Assembly: GCF_000143535.2 (NCBI RefSeq)
Contig: NC_037322.1
Location: 62,001-126,000, forward strand
Direction of reading: 5' to 3'
Source of the DNA: Botrytis cinerea B05.10
Taxonomy: Eukaryota > Ascomycota > Leotiomycetes > Helotiales > Sclerotiniaceae
DNA length: 64,000 nt
Shown: positions 29,864 to 42,862 of the stretch, in pieces
Position numbering within the stretch: the first letter of the stretch is position 1
Layout of the letters: each line of letters begins with the position of its first letter
Translations under genes and position numbers: made by a program
Notes under the pieces: model-generated
Told to the model about the DNA's origin: nothing
Database searches by the model: none
What the model saw: the letters and a program-made list of their open reading frames with translations, nothing else

Positions 29864-31717
29864 ACGTAACGTATGGGGAACTCGGACATATGGGGAACTC
29901 GGACACTTTTTCAATTATTCTACACGCGATCTTGTTCTACGAGCCACACAATCCTCCAATTCCAATTCCGAATCACTTGAACTATTCTCTAGCTCTTCTT
30001 CTTCAATCTCTTCTTCTGATTCTTCAATTGGGCGTTTGCGTGGCCGTCCTCGTGGCTTTTTCTCCTTCGGTTTTTCCTCCGCCTCACGTACCATTTTCAA
30101 TACTTCCTTAGTACTAAAGACAAATTGACCTTGTAATTTGACTCTTTTGCCTTTAGTTCTCTTCTTTCGAGTCTCAATTACCTCCTGAGCATCAGAGAGC
30201 TGTTTCCGAAGTAGGGCTATCTCAGCATTTTGAGATTCTACAAGCCTAGTCATTCTCTTGGCATATCGACGAGTTGGCGATGCAGGAGAACCACTGCTTG
30301 CTAGAGCTGTATTAAAGATCTGATTTGCTTGCCTTAGTTCTGTTCCATCTGGAGGAGAACTCCTGAGTATAGACAAGTCTAGGTCTTGATTGGGGGTTCT
30401 CATTTGTGGAGTAGAAGGTTGCTGGGAGGAGTTAAATGGTAATGAATCGAGTACTTTTCGTGGGGCAAAAGGTACTAAACCAGCTCCTCTCCAGCCAGCT
30501 TTAATATTAGAAGAATTCAATGCTTTTTTTCTGATATTTTGAAAGAGTTCTACCCATTCAGCTCTTTGGATTCGCTTTACACCAGCTCGAGAATATCGAT
30601 CGACCTCTAAAGCATGATATCGTTTCATTGGCCCATACACCGCAATATCAAGTGGCTGAAGCAAGTGAGAGCAATGAGGAGGTAATATAAGTAAATCGAT
30701 ATCATTATCTATACAGAAAGCAATAAAGCTACCTGTAATATGGCTTGAATGGCCATCCATGATCAAAAGTCGAGGTCGGTCACCTGACACTTTCTTGGAT
30801 TCTGGTTCGAAAACCCTTTTTAACCATTCTAATCCATGGCTATTTGAGGTCCATCCATTTGTACTAGTAGAGAACTGCCAGCTTTGAGGTGTGTCCTTTG
30901 GAATCCATGCAGAATTCGTATTCTGAGCCTTGAAAATGACCATAGGTGATAGAGCATTTCCAGCTGCATTGATACATTCAAATGCAGTTATCCATTCTTG
31001 CTTGCCAGCTGTAACTTTCCAATTCGACTTCTGAGTAGAATCGACTATAATGCGCGTACTTTGAGTACTTCCAACTCCAAATCCGGTTTCATCCATATTA
31101 TACATATCATCTAATTCATACTTTCGCTCAATGAGACGCGTGCGAAACGCGTCAAACCAAGCCTGAATATTCTCCGGAGTTGCTTCTTTAGCCCGATTAG
31201 ACTCTAATTGACGTGAATAGCATGTTTTAAGTTCTGGATGTCGTTTTTGGAATCTATAGATCCATTCGTGGCCTATAGGTGGAATTTCTGTCGAGGTAGG
31301 ATTTCGAGATGACGCGACCCGAACGCGTCGAAGACGAATTTCGTCGGCCATTTCCTTCACCAACATAGGTGTAGCAGGGAATCCAGTGATGGTAAGTCGT
31401 GAAATCCATCGTACAAGAGTATTTTCTTCTGCGTTTGAAAGAATTTGAGCCATTTCGTGGGTTTGGGAACGTGTTTTCTTCCCAGCCAGCCTATCAGCTA
31501 GGGTAGACTTAGGGACTTCAAAATGCTCTGCAGCCTTTCTAATTGATTTAAATTCTTTCAATTGAAGTGAAATTATAGCCTTTTGAAGCTTCTCTTCAAT
31601 TTGAGCAGATGTAGAAGGTGATTGGGTATGCATAATAAAAGTTATTGCGGTTTCAAGTTGGTGATGGGCTAAAAGTGTCCGAGTTCCCCATATGTCCGAG
31701 TTCCCCATACGTTACGT
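29864..31717 (-). mobile_element. Fot1/pogo-type DNA transposon, copy 2 (1854 bp)
   Basis: Minus-strand copy with the same 47-bp TIRs, TA duplications at 29862-29863 and 31718-31719, and the same protein as copies 1 and 3. Inserted into decayed copia RT sequence. Confidence 0.95.
29915..31633 (-). CDS. Fot1/pogo-type transposase, copy 2
   Basis: Identical in amino-acid sequence to the transposases at 2616-4334 and 36890-38608, with the DD35D triad, helix-turn-helix domains and AT-hook intact. The start is placed at ATG 31633 (572 aa); the in-frame ATG at 31708 lies in the TIR. Three identical intact copies give more than one possible source of active transposase. Confidence 0.93.
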   Translation of the reverse strand: MHTQSPSTSAQIEEKLQKAIISLQLKEFKSIRKAAEHFEVPKSTLADRLAGKKTRSQTHEMAQILSNAEENTLVRWISRLTITGFPATPMLVKEMADEIRLRRVRVASSRNPTSTEIPPIGHEWIYRFQKRHPELKTCYSRQLESNRAKEATPENIQAWFDAFRTRLIERKYELDDMYNMDETGFGVGSTQSTRIIVDSTQKSNWKVTAGKQEWITAFECINAAGNALSPMVIFKAQNTNSAWIPKDTPQSWQFSTSTNGWTSNSHGLEWLKRVFEPESKKVSGDRPRLLIMDGHSSHITGSFIAFCIDNDIDLLILPPHCSHLLQPLDIAVYGPMKRYHALEVDRYSRAGVKRIQRAEWVELFQNIRKKALNSSNIKAGWRGAGLVPFAPRKVLDSLPFNSSQQPSTPQMRTPNQDLDLSILRSSPPDGTELRQANQIFNTALASSGSPASPTRRYAKRMTRLVESQNAEIALLRKQLSDAQEVIETRKKRTKGKRVKLQGQFVFSTKEVLKMVREAEEKPKEKKPRGRPRKRPIEESEEEIEEEELENSSSDSELELEDCVARRTRSRVE

Positions 31718-31719
31718 TA

Positions 31720-34697
31720 TATTATTTATAATAAATAATATAATAATTATTTTATATAAAGATATTCTAATTTGAATAGATTTTATTATATATATATATA
31801 TAATAAAATTTAAATTAAAAAATAAAAATTAAATCTAATATAAAATTTATATTAATATCTAAAATATATAATATAATTTTATAAAGTTTTTATAAAATTA
31901 AAAAACATTTTTGAATAAGATTCTGATTTATATAATACTTATTATACTATATTATATATTTAAAAAACTATTAAATATAAATTATAAAATTAAATATATA
32001 AATTTAATTTTGAATAATCGATTTAATTATATAAAATAATATAATAAAATTAAATTCTTTTTAAAAACTAATAATATTATATTTTATATAAATAATTGAA
32101 ATAATAATGTTAATAAATAATATTATTTTAAATTTAATAATATATTTATATCTAAAAAGCTTTATTTAAAATATAATAAAAAATTAAAAAAAATTTAAAA
32201 AAAAATCTAAAAAAGTTTTTGTTATATTAAAATTTATAATATTAATAAAATTAAATAAAAGATTTAAAGAAAAATCTGATTTAAAAAAGTTTTGAAATAT
32301 TATAAATAAAATGTATAATGAAATCTTATCAAATTTAATAAATTGATATTTTAATAAATTAATAAAATCAAATTATAATAATTTTAGTAATATAAATAAA
32401 CATATAAATTATATATTATTATTATATATTTATTTAAAAGATTTAAAATTTGAATCACAAAAGGTTTATATAATTTGAATAGTATTTAATAATTTAAATA
32501 ATTCTTTTGATTTATTTAAATCTAAAAAAATAAAAGAAATTTTAAAAGATTTAATCAATAATAATAATATTGATTTAAATAAATTAATATTTGAATTGAT
32601 ATTTAAAGAATTTAAAATGAAAAGCTTTATAAAATCTAATAAAATTATTAAATCTTAAAACACTATTTCAAATTATATATATTATAATAAAAAGAATCAT
32701 TTAAAAAGCAAATATTTTAAAAAACATTTCGAATTTTATAATAAAAATTATAAAAGATTTAAAAACTTTAATAAAAATAAATATAATAAAAATAAATATA
32801 ATAAAAATAAATTTTATAAAATTATAAAAGAATTAAATAATCTTAAAAAATCTAATAAATTCTATAATATAAATAAAAATAATACAAAAACTAATCAAAA
32901 TAATAATAATAAAAATAAAAAAGATTTTAAAAATTTTAATATTGAAAAAATAAATCAAATCTTTCCAAAGGATTTCAATATTATATTTAATTCCAAATAT
33001 AAAAATAATATTATAATTTTATTAATAAATTATATTATTAAATTTAAGAATAATATTATATTAGATTTAAAAACTATAAAATATTATTATTCAAATAAAG
33101 AATAATTTATAAATTATAAAATATATAAAATTTCAAAATATATTAATATAATAAATAAAGAATCTATATTAATATTAAAATATAAAAATATTTCAATTAT
33201 TATAAATAATAAAAGAATATTTATTTGAATAATTAAATATATATTCTTATTAAAATCAATTCTAATTAATATTAAATAAATAATTAAAAAAGAATGAGTT
33301 AATAATATATTACTCTTTAATAATATTTATAATTTTTCAAATAAATTATTAAATATTAAAATCAAAGCTAAATAAATTGATAATACTTTCTATTTAAAAT
33401 ATAATATAAATTATAAATTAATAAATCAATTAAATTATAATATAAATATAAATATTATTAATAGAAATACAAATTCTAAAATAGATTTAAAAAATAAATT
33501 TAAAAAGGAATCTAAAAATTCTAAAATAAATTCGAATATAAAATCTAAAAAAAATTGAAAAATATAAATTTTAATAATTTAAATCTTTAACATAAACATT
33601 TAAATTATATAAATAAAGATTATATTATAAAAACATTAAATTTAAAAAAATCTAATATTAATCTAAATTATTATAAAACTTATATATATATTAAAATAAT
33701 TTAAAATATTAATAAAACCTTTTTTAATATTAAATTAAATTAATTCAAAAGAATTAATATTAATATTTATAAATAATTTAAAATATTAAAATTAAAAAAA
33801 AAAATATTTTATTACTTTTATTAAATAGATTATAAAAAATATATAGATATATCCTATTAAGTATAAATCTAATATTTTTATTATATTAAAAGATTTTTAT
33901 AATTTAATATTAAATCAATTTAATAAAAGTATTAAAATAATAAAAGTCAATAACACTAAAGAATTTAATTCGAATTAATAGAATCTATTTACTAAATCAA
34001 AAAATATTATATTAGAGTTTATAAATCTTTATTATTATTTTCAAAATAAAAAAGCCGAAAAATCAAATAGATATTTAATAAAAAGATTATTAGTATTTAT
34101 AAAAAATAAAAATCTATTTATATTCTTATAACCTAATATATTAAAGAATATATTTTATATTAAAAACAAATACTATAATAAAATTATAAAAAGCTTTCCT
34201 TTTAAATTAATATTAAATAAAGAGTCTAATTTAAAAGAAATTAAAGTTTTAAGATTTTTAATATATATATTAAAATATAAAGAAAAGAAAACAAATAAAC
34301 TTGATTATAAATTAGAAAAAGGAATTTTAATAGAATTTGAATTATTTAAGAATCTATTATTTTATATTCCAAATAAAAATAAAATTATGAATTTTAATGA
34401 TTATATTATTAAAGAAGATATTTTATATTATAATAGAAATATAAATAATAAAAATAATAATATTATTATAAATAATTTATTAAAAAGATTAAATATAAAA
34501 ATCTTTGAAAATGAAAATCAAAAAAAAAAAATAAATATATATAATAATATTTATAATAATTTAAAAAATAATAATAATTCTAATAATTTTAATATAAATA
34601 ATGATAAAAAATTAATAATGAAAATCCTATATAATTCTAATTTATTTATTTTAATAAAATAATTTAAATATATTTAAAAAAAAATTATAATTAAATA
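31720..34697 (+). pseudogene. Decayed plus-strand Ty1/copia gag-protease-integrase
   Basis: From about 32000 on, plus-strand conceptual reading shows copia features in order: a Gag-like stretch (HINYILLLYIYLKDLKFESQ, FNNLNNSFDLF; near 32400-32520), an Asn/Lys-rich linker, a protease relic ILDLKTIKYYYSNKE (canonical LDSGATxHxxxNKxLF; near 33057-33105), and near 34195-34430 the end of integrase (SFPFKLILNKESNLKEIKVL, KLDYKLEKGILIEFELFKNL, IIKED). Stops abound. It ends where the RIP-decayed pogo copy is inserted (34698). The orientation is opposite to the copia relic at 13261 and 29394, so it is a second element or an inverted piece. The first 280 bases hold nothing recognisable. Confidence 0.6.
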
Positions 34698-34699
34698 TA

Positions 34700-36532
34700 A
34701 TATAATTTATTAATATATAATTTATATCATTATATAACTCATTTTCATTTTAATTTATACTTTTCTTTTTTAATATATATTTTATTAATAATCTATTATA
34801 AATTTATATAATCAAAAAACTTATATATTCTTTATTATCGAAATTATTTAAAAAGATAAAAATTAAAATATTCAAAAGATTATTAATATATATAATATTT
34901 TATATATAATATTATAATATAAAATTGACAATTTTATTTTTTATATAAAATATCAATATAAATTTTATAATCTTTTAAAATTAAAAAAGAATATCATTAT
35001 CAAATATATATTTGATACAAATTCAAAAGATTTTTTATTTAAATTCAAAAATATAAAAGATATAATAAATTATATTTTTGAATTAAAGAATATAAAGAAT
35101 ATTGAAAAGTTTTGAATATATTGATTTGTAAAATATCAAATTGAATTAAAAATATATTTTAATTATATTTATAATTTTCAAAAAGCTTTTTGTAAGGATT
35201 TTAAACTTTTTGAAAAATGATTTCGATTAATTATAAATATATAAATGAAATATAATATTTTGAATAAAGATTTTTATAATTTCAATAAAATAGATTTTAT
35301 AATAGAAATTATATATATAATAATAATAATAATTAATATTAAATGAAATAATAAAAATAAAATAATATAATTAGATAATTGAAAATAAATTATAATAATA
35401 ATATATAAAAATAAAAAGAATAAAATTTATTTCTTCATTTTTAATAATTCAAAAATAAATTTATTTTTTTAATTAATATATCAAAACAAATCTTTTTTTG
35501 AAATAAATTATTAAATTTATATTTAATAAATAAATGAATAATAAAATAAATTTAGAATAATTGAAATATTTTGATAAATATATTAAAAATCAAAGAAAAA
35601 ACAAATATCAAATATTAATATTAAATAAATATAAAAACTACAAATCAATAACTTTTCAAATATATTATAAAAAGAATAATATTATATATTTATATTTATT
35701 ATTATATTCAAATCATTTAATTCAATTATTTAATATTAATTATTTTAATAATTTAAAATATTTATATAATAATTAAATTAATAAATTTATTAAAATATAT
35801 ATTAATTATATTTTGAAAATTGAATTCTTTATAACTTTTAAAATTATATATAAAAAATCAATCACTTTTTAAAATATAAAATTAAAATTTCAAAAAACAA
35901 ATTTAATCCTATTTAATTCTAAAATTATATTTTCAAAATTAAATATTCGAATTTATATATTTATCCTTTTTTTTTTCAATTTAAATTAATAAATCTTTTA
36001 AATTTTTTATAATCTAATAAAAGTTCTTTTTTAATCAATATTAATTAAATCTCGAATAATTCATTATCAATTAAGTTTCTTTATATTTATATTTGAAATT
36101 ATATTAATTTTAATTAAAAATTTAAAAAAATTAATTTATAAAAATATACTTTTAAATATAAAGAATTATATATTTTAAATAACAAATAAAATATTAAATA
36201 AATATTAATATATAAAAAAAAGTGTTTATTAAATAAAATATTTTTGATATATTATTTTAATAAAAGATTGATATTCAAATTTAATATAATAAATATTAAA
36301 AAAAAAGGAATTCTAATAAAGAAATATCTTTTAATTAATATTATAATAAATATAAAAAAACAAAATATAATATAAGAATTTATTAAAATAATATAATATA
36401 TTTTAAATTATTAAATTCTTAATAATTTAAATCAATTGATTCAATTGTTATTAAATAATATAGATTTGAAAATGTAAATTGAGGTGAAAGTAGATTATAT
36501 AATAATATAGCTTATATATTAATAAATTATGT
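34700..36532 (+). pseudogene. RIP-decayed copy of the second pogo element
   Basis: About 1833 bp, flanked by TA (34698-34699, 36533-36534). Its ends match those of the intact element at 25514-27365 with C-to-T/G-to-A changes (left 17-mers TATTAATATATAATTTA and TATCATTATATAACTCA). The interior reads as the decayed transposase: 35561-35776 gives YFDKYIKNQRKNKYQILILN (intact HFDKHTKNRRKGKYRMLVLD) and SNHLIQLFNINYF (intact SSHLTQPLDVGCF). Both aspartates of that block are lost to D-to-N change. Dead. Confidence 0.85.
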
Positions 36533-36534
36533 TA

Positions 36535-36803
36535 TATAATCTTATTTATATATTATATATTGAATTAAAAAATCAAAATTATAAAATTAAATTAAATAAT
36601 ATTAATAATAATTAATATAAGAATAAAATATTATTATATTTTAATATAAAAATTAAAGAAAAAATAATAATAAAAAAACCTTATAATAAAAATCTAATTA
36701 TTTCTAAATTATATTTAAAAGTTATATATTCAAATTAAAAAGAAAATTAGGAAAAAGTTATAAATTATGAAATAAAAATTCTAAAAAAAAATAATATTTA
36801 GGA
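36535..36803. other. AT-rich stretch before Fot1 copy 3
   Basis: No recognisable sequence; may belong to the interrupted plus-strand copia relic. Confidence 0.35.
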
Positions 36804-36805
36804 TA

Positions 36806-38659
36806 ACGTAACGTATGGGGAACTCGGACATATGGGGAACTCGGACACTTTTAGCCCATCACCAACTTGAAACCGCAATAACTTTTATTATGCATACCCA
36901 ATCACCTTCTACATCTGCTCAAATTGAAGAGAAGCTTCAAAAGGCTATAATTTCACTTCAATTGAAAGAATTTAAATCAATTAGAAAGGCTGCAGAGCAT
37001 TTTGAAGTCCCTAAGTCTACCCTAGCTGATAGGCTGGCTGGGAAGAAAACACGTTCCCAAACCCACGAAATGGCTCAAATTCTTTCAAACGCAGAAGAAA
37101 ATACTCTTGTACGATGGATTTCACGACTTACCATCACTGGATTCCCTGCTACACCTATGTTGGTGAAGGAAATGGCCGACGAAATTCGTCTTCGACGCGT
37201 TCGGGTCGCGTCATCTCGAAATCCTACCTCGACAGAAATTCCACCTATAGGCCACGAATGGATCTATAGATTCCAAAAACGACATCCAGAACTTAAAACA
37301 TGCTATTCACGTCAATTAGAGTCTAATCGGGCTAAAGAAGCAACTCCGGAGAATATTCAGGCTTGGTTTGACGCGTTTCGCACGCGTCTCATTGAGCGAA
37401 AGTATGAATTAGATGATATGTATAATATGGATGAAACCGGATTTGGAGTTGGAAGTACTCAAAGTACGCGCATTATAGTCGATTCTACTCAGAAGTCGAA
37501 TTGGAAAGTTACAGCTGGCAAGCAAGAATGGATAACTGCATTTGAATGTATCAATGCAGCTGGAAATGCTCTATCACCTATGGTCATTTTCAAGGCTCAG
37601 AATACGAATTCTGCATGGATTCCAAAGGACACACCTCAAAGCTGGCAGTTCTCTACTAGTACAAATGGATGGACCTCAAATAGCCATGGATTAGAATGGT
37701 TAAAAAGGGTTTTCGAACCAGAATCCAAGAAAGTGTCAGGTGACCGACCTCGACTTTTGATCATGGATGGCCATTCAAGCCATATTACAGGTAGCTTTAT
37801 TGCTTTCTGTATAGATAATGATATCGATTTACTTATATTACCTCCTCATTGCTCTCACTTGCTTCAGCCACTTGATATTGCGGTGTATGGGCCAATGAAA
37901 CGATATCATGCTTTAGAGGTCGATCGATATTCTCGAGCTGGTGTAAAGCGAATCCAAAGAGCTGAATGGGTAGAACTCTTTCAAAATATCAGAAAAAAAG
38001 CATTGAATTCTTCTAATATTAAAGCTGGCTGGAGAGGAGCTGGTTTAGTACCTTTTGCCCCACGAAAAGTACTCGATTCATTACCATTTAACTCCTCCCA
38101 GCAACCTTCTACTCCACAAATGAGAACCCCCAATCAAGACCTAGACTTGTCTATACTCAGGAGTTCTCCTCCAGATGGAACAGAACTAAGGCAAGCAAAT
38201 CAGATCTTTAATACAGCTCTAGCAAGCAGTGGTTCTCCTGCATCGCCAACTCGTCGATATGCCAAGAGAATGACTAGGCTTGTAGAATCTCAAAATGCTG
38301 AGATAGCCCTACTTCGGAAACAGCTCTCTGATGCTCAGGAGGTAATTGAGACTCGAAAGAAGAGAACTAAAGGCAAAAGAGTCAAATTACAAGGTCAATT
38401 TGTCTTTAGTACTAAGGAAGTATTGAAAATGGTACGTGAGGCGGAGGAAAAACCGAAGGAGAAAAAGCCACGAGGACGGCCACGCAAACGCCCAATTGAA
38501 GAATCAGAAGAAGAGATTGAAGAAGAAGAGCTAGAGAATAGTTCAAGTGATTCGGAATTGGAATTGGAGGATTGTGTGGCTCGTAGAACAAGATCGCGTG
38601 TAGAATAATTGAAAAAGTGTCCGAGTTCCCCATATGTCCGAGTTCCCCATACGTTACGT
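36806..38659 (+). mobile_element. Fot1/pogo-type DNA transposon, copy 3 (1854 bp)
   Basis: Same length, TIRs and protein as copies 1 and 2; TA duplications at 36804-36805 and 38660-38661. Confidence 0.95.
36890..38608 (+). CDS. Fot1/pogo-type transposase, copy 3
   Basis: 572 aa from ATG 36890 (597 aa from the in-TIR ATG 36815). Identical to the other two copies, with D206/D318/D354 (long numbering) and the AT-hook present. Surrounded by heavily decayed DNA on both sides, so its insertion postdates that decay. Confidence 0.93.
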   Translation: MHTQSPSTSAQIEEKLQKAIISLQLKEFKSIRKAAEHFEVPKSTLADRLAGKKTRSQTHEMAQILSNAEENTLVRWISRLTITGFPATPMLVKEMADEIRLRRVRVASSRNPTSTEIPPIGHEWIYRFQKRHPELKTCYSRQLESNRAKEATPENIQAWFDAFRTRLIERKYELDDMYNMDETGFGVGSTQSTRIIVDSTQKSNWKVTAGKQEWITAFECINAAGNALSPMVIFKAQNTNSAWIPKDTPQSWQFSTSTNGWTSNSHGLEWLKRVFEPESKKVSGDRPRLLIMDGHSSHITGSFIAFCIDNDIDLLILPPHCSHLLQPLDIAVYGPMKRYHALEVDRYSRAGVKRIQRAEWVELFQNIRKKALNSSNIKAGWRGAGLVPFAPRKVLDSLPFNSSQQPSTPQMRTPNQDLDLSILRSSPPDGTELRQANQIFNTALASSGSPASPTRRYAKRMTRLVESQNAEIALLRKQLSDAQEVIETRKKRTKGKRVKLQGQFVFSTKEVLKMVREAEEKPKEKKPRGRPRKRPIEESEEEIEEEELENSSSDSELELEDCVARRTRSRVE

Positions 38660-38661
38660 TA

Positions 38662-39790
38662 TATATATTTATATAACTTTTAAAAATTTAATTTTATTTA
38701 TTTAATTAGATTTAATTTTAGAAATATAGATTTATATATAAGAAAACTAAAAAACTAATATTTTTATAAAAATAAAAATTTGATATATATTTTATTTTAT
38801 TATATTATTTTTTTTATTTGATTTTTAATATAATAAAAATATGGAATTATTTCAATTATATTTTTTCATTCCTTAATATATTTAATATAAAATCTAAATT
38901 ATAATTTTTTAATTTAATGAAATTTATATTTGGATTTAGTATTTTAATTATATATATATTCAATATATATTTTAATAATTAAGATTTTTCAATAATTAAA
39001 TTAGAATTTCTTTTTATAATTTCTATATTATAAATATAATATATAAATATACTAAAATCAAAATCTTCTATAATTAATTAATCTATTATATTTTAATTTT
39101 CATTTTAATAAACTATTAAATAATATTTGATTTTTATATTGAAAATAATATAATAATATAAATTATAAATATAATAGATTTTCTTATTATTATATTGAAT
39201 TATATTATATCACCTATTATTTAAAATCTTTATATTATTTTTGATTAATTAATTAAAATAATTTTATAATATTTCTATATAATATATATATATATATAAA
39301 ATTTATAAATATATATATAATATATATTTCAATAATATATATATATATATATAAAGATTAATAATATATATAAAGATTGATAATATATATAAGAATTATA
39401 AATATATATATATATAAAGAAATACCTTTTAATAATATATTTTATTTAATAATATTATTCTATAATATAATAGGGGTATATATAATATATATATATATAA
39501 AAATTATATAAATTCAAAAAGAAATATAAAATCGATATTGATTTGTATTAATATATATTCTTTTGTATATAATATATAAAATATCAAATTCTAATTGAGT
39601 TTTAATAAAATTTTAGATATATTTTGAGTATATTTAATTTCGAATTCGAAAATCGATTTTCTTTTAAATTTTCGAAAACTTTTTCAATATTTTTTTGAAA
39701 GCTTTTTTATTGCTTTTTTGATATATATTACACTGTATATTAAAATAACTTACTTTTTAATTGTATATATGAATTACTAAACTTATAATC
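38662..39790. other. AT-rich gene-free tract with AT-dinucleotide runs
   Basis: Extremely AT-rich; several (AT)n runs near 39285-39420. No protein-coding trace is recognised, though by position it could be the interior of the minus-strand copia relic next to its 5' LTR. Confidence 0.45.
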
Positions 39791-40298
39791 TATTATAAAT
39801 CGAAAATATATAAGAAATGATTATATATATATATATAATATATATAATATAGAAATATATTTGTATAAATGATTAAAGGATTATATAAATAGTATAATAT
39901 ATAATTTTGATTGAAAAAATTATATGAGATTAACTTTTTTATTTTATAATTTAAAAAATTAGATTCCTTTTTATACTTATTCGCCTAGAATTAGCTTTCT
40001 TTATTTAAAATCCTTTTTCTAATTTAATTATTCTTTAAATAAAAAACTTATTATTCCTTTTATTCTTTTGAAATGACAATTAAATAATTAACTATTATCT
40101 TATCAATCTTATCTAATCGATTTATATAGCTTTCAATCTTTTATTATTAATTTATAATTCAAATTTATAATGAAAATTACTTTATTCTTATTTGAATATA
40201 TATATATATAAATTAAAAGATATCAATATTATATCATATTATTATTTTTATTTATAAAAACAATATTATAAACAATATTTATAAAAACAATATTAACA
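39791..40298 (-). repeat. Probable LTR of decayed copia element (5' side)
   Basis: Matches 12673-13260 in the same orientation. If the pair are the two LTRs of one minus-strand element, that copia spans 12.67 to 40.3 kb with all the other elements nested inside it. This copy is more decayed than the left one. Confidence 0.5.
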
Positions 40299-41094
40299 AT
40301 AGAAGAAAATTGAGAATTCTTTTATTTCAATATTAAGAATATATTTATAAAATTGTATTTAAATGAAGAAATCTATTTTATATTATTTCAAAATGTTTAA
40401 ATGAAAAAGGGTTATATTCTTTATATTTTTTGAAATCTTTATAGATTGAAATAAATTAAAAAAGATCGAAGTATTCTTTTAGAATAAATTTTAATACAGG
40501 ATTTATTTAAATTTAATAAATCTATATATATATATATATATATATAATATTCTTTTCAATTATTTCTTTTGATATATATAAATAATATCATTGTAATAAT
40601 TATTTGTAAAAAAGATATTATATAATATTATTAATGTTTTTTTTATTTTTTTTTAATATTAAATATTTAAAAAAGATTAATAAGGTTTTAAAAGTATGTA
40701 TTATTTGAAATAGCAAAAGAACGGTTTTAATCATAAATCAAAAAGAATATTTGAATATTATATTAATATGATTTGAGATTTTATATAATCAGTATAAATT
40801 TAGGAAAATATTAATTTAAAATTATAATTAATTGAGATTAATATTTTTAAATAATCAATTATTAGATAAATATAAATATTTATAGATAATTGATAATATA
40901 ATTTATTTAATATTTTATATAAAATTTGATATTGTATTTGATATAGAAAGGTTATTGTAAGTTATATTTAAATTTATTAAATATTATTATATGGTATTTA
41001 AAAATCTTTTGAAATATTTATAATTAATTATTAAATAAAAACTACATTTTGAATTTGAAAGAGTTTAATTGAATATATTATTAAGATATATATG
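40299..41094. other. AT-rich gene-free tract
   Basis: No features beyond an (AT)n run near 40525-40550. Confidence 0.45.
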
Positions 41095-41532
41095 ACGTGG
41101 TTTATTAGTATATAAGCTATATTACTATATAGACCACTCCTTTTTACATACAAAATTCATTTATACATAACCATACACTTTCTTCATTTAATAATATAAT
41201 TTTATAAAATTTAAAAATTTAAAAATTTAATTATAGAAAAATTATAGAATTTAAATTATTTACTGGGAATTATAATTATTAAAGTAATTATTATAAAAAT
41301 AATATTTTTGTAACAAAAATCATAACAATTTTCACTTGTTTTAAAATATAATAGAAATTTTTATTTGAAAATTAAATTATTTAGAAATTAATTTTTTATT
41401 ATTATTTAATATTCTTTTTCTCTTTAAAATAATGATTAATTATTAAAATAAGAATATTGAAATAGGCCTAATTTTAATGTGTTTTTAAATGGCCTATATA
41501 GTGATATAGCCTATATGCTAATAAACTACATT
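41095..41532. mobile_element. MITE (438 bp), doubled 17-mer ends
   Basis: Left ACGTGGTT, TATTAGTATATAAGCTA, TATTACTATATAGACCA; right inverse ATGTAGTT, TATTAGCATATAGGCTA, TATCACTATATAGGCCA. TA follows on the right (41533-41534) and TG precedes on the left. Same length as the copy at 1737-2174 but in the opposite orientation. No ORF. Confidence 0.7.
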
Positions 41533-41534
41533 AT

Positions 41535-42213
41535 ATAAATTGAGTAAATAATAAAATTGATAGAAAAAGTATATTTGAAAGAATAGTAATATTTATAATA
41601 GATTAATATTATAGATAAGTAAAAAATAGATATTTATAATTATATTTAATATAGAAATAGAATATATTTCGATAGTTATATTTGTAAAACAAGGATAATG
41701 AATAGTATAATTTTTAAAAGATTTAAAGTGATTGAAATATATTGAAGAAGAAGAAATTGTATAAATGCTAAAAGATAATTAAGAAGTTTTAATATTAACT
41801 AAGAATCTATATTCATATAAATAATCAAAATATTTAATATATATTATTACTTTATTAAAAACCTTATTGAAAAGAAATTAGTTAATATTATTTATATTAA
41901 TATTAATGATATGATTGTAAATGAATTAATAAAGCTATATATTAGAGTTATTTTTGAAAAGCTTAAAGATTTACTGGGATTTAAAGAAATCAAATAGATT
42001 AAATATCAAGATATAAAAAATAAATGAGATACTTTTTTTAGGGGAGTGTTGAAAAAATATAATATGTGTATGTGATATATATATATATATATAATATCTT
42101 TTACTTTTATATTTAGAATTTAGAATATTATAGTAATTCTATATAGTCAATACTATATGCATTCCATTAGCCTACTCCTTTAATTGTAAACATTAACTAA
42201 GTTAATACAAACA
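41535..42213. other. AT-rich gene-free tract
   Basis: Decayed DNA; composition begins to recover after about 42150. No feature is recognised. Confidence 0.4.
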
Positions 42214-42659
42214 AATACGAGTTATAGCTATAGTACATCGCATTCTTAGCGAAAATGTATTAAAAACTATTATTTATTCAACTTTTTAATCTCTTAAAAA
42301 TTTAATATAATATTGAGTAAATTTTCTAATTTTCCTAAATATTATTGAAAATTATTGAAACCAATTAAAGAAATAGATAAATAAGATTTGAAATTTTTCA
42401 ATTGAAATATAAAGTTCTGAGATTGAACATTTCAATTTTAATATTCTATATTTCAATTATAAAAATTATAGAAAACATTTCATTCATTTTTTCTAAACTA
42501 TTATAATTAAATTATATTATGTCAAAGTTTCGAGTTTATAATATAACAATTGGAAAAATTATTCAATATTTAATTTTAGATATTAAAAAATTATTTTTAT
42601 AAGGATTTTATTATAAATTGATAAAGAGTACGATGAGCTATAACTATAACTCTTGTATT
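42214..42659. mobile_element. Inverted-repeat element at the edge of the AT-rich block
   Basis: Left arm AATACGAGTTATAGCTATAG followed by TACATCG; the inverse of the right arm reads AATACAAGAGTTATAGTTAT followed by AGCTCATCG. About 446 bp with an AT-rich interior and no ORF. Target duplication and exact limits are not clear. Confidence 0.5.
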
Positions 42660-42862
42660 CCGCCATCGGGTCAAACGAGTAATTTGCCCCTTAGAATCAC
42701 TCCAATCTAAGCATTGAGATCTATTCACCCATAATGAAATTTTAGATTCGTATATTATTGAGATACATGGATATTGAATAATTCATTGTCATTAAGTGAG
42801 TCTTACTCCACTTTTCGTGACCGTTAAGTTGTCAACTACTGAGAAGGCTCAGAAAAGACTTT

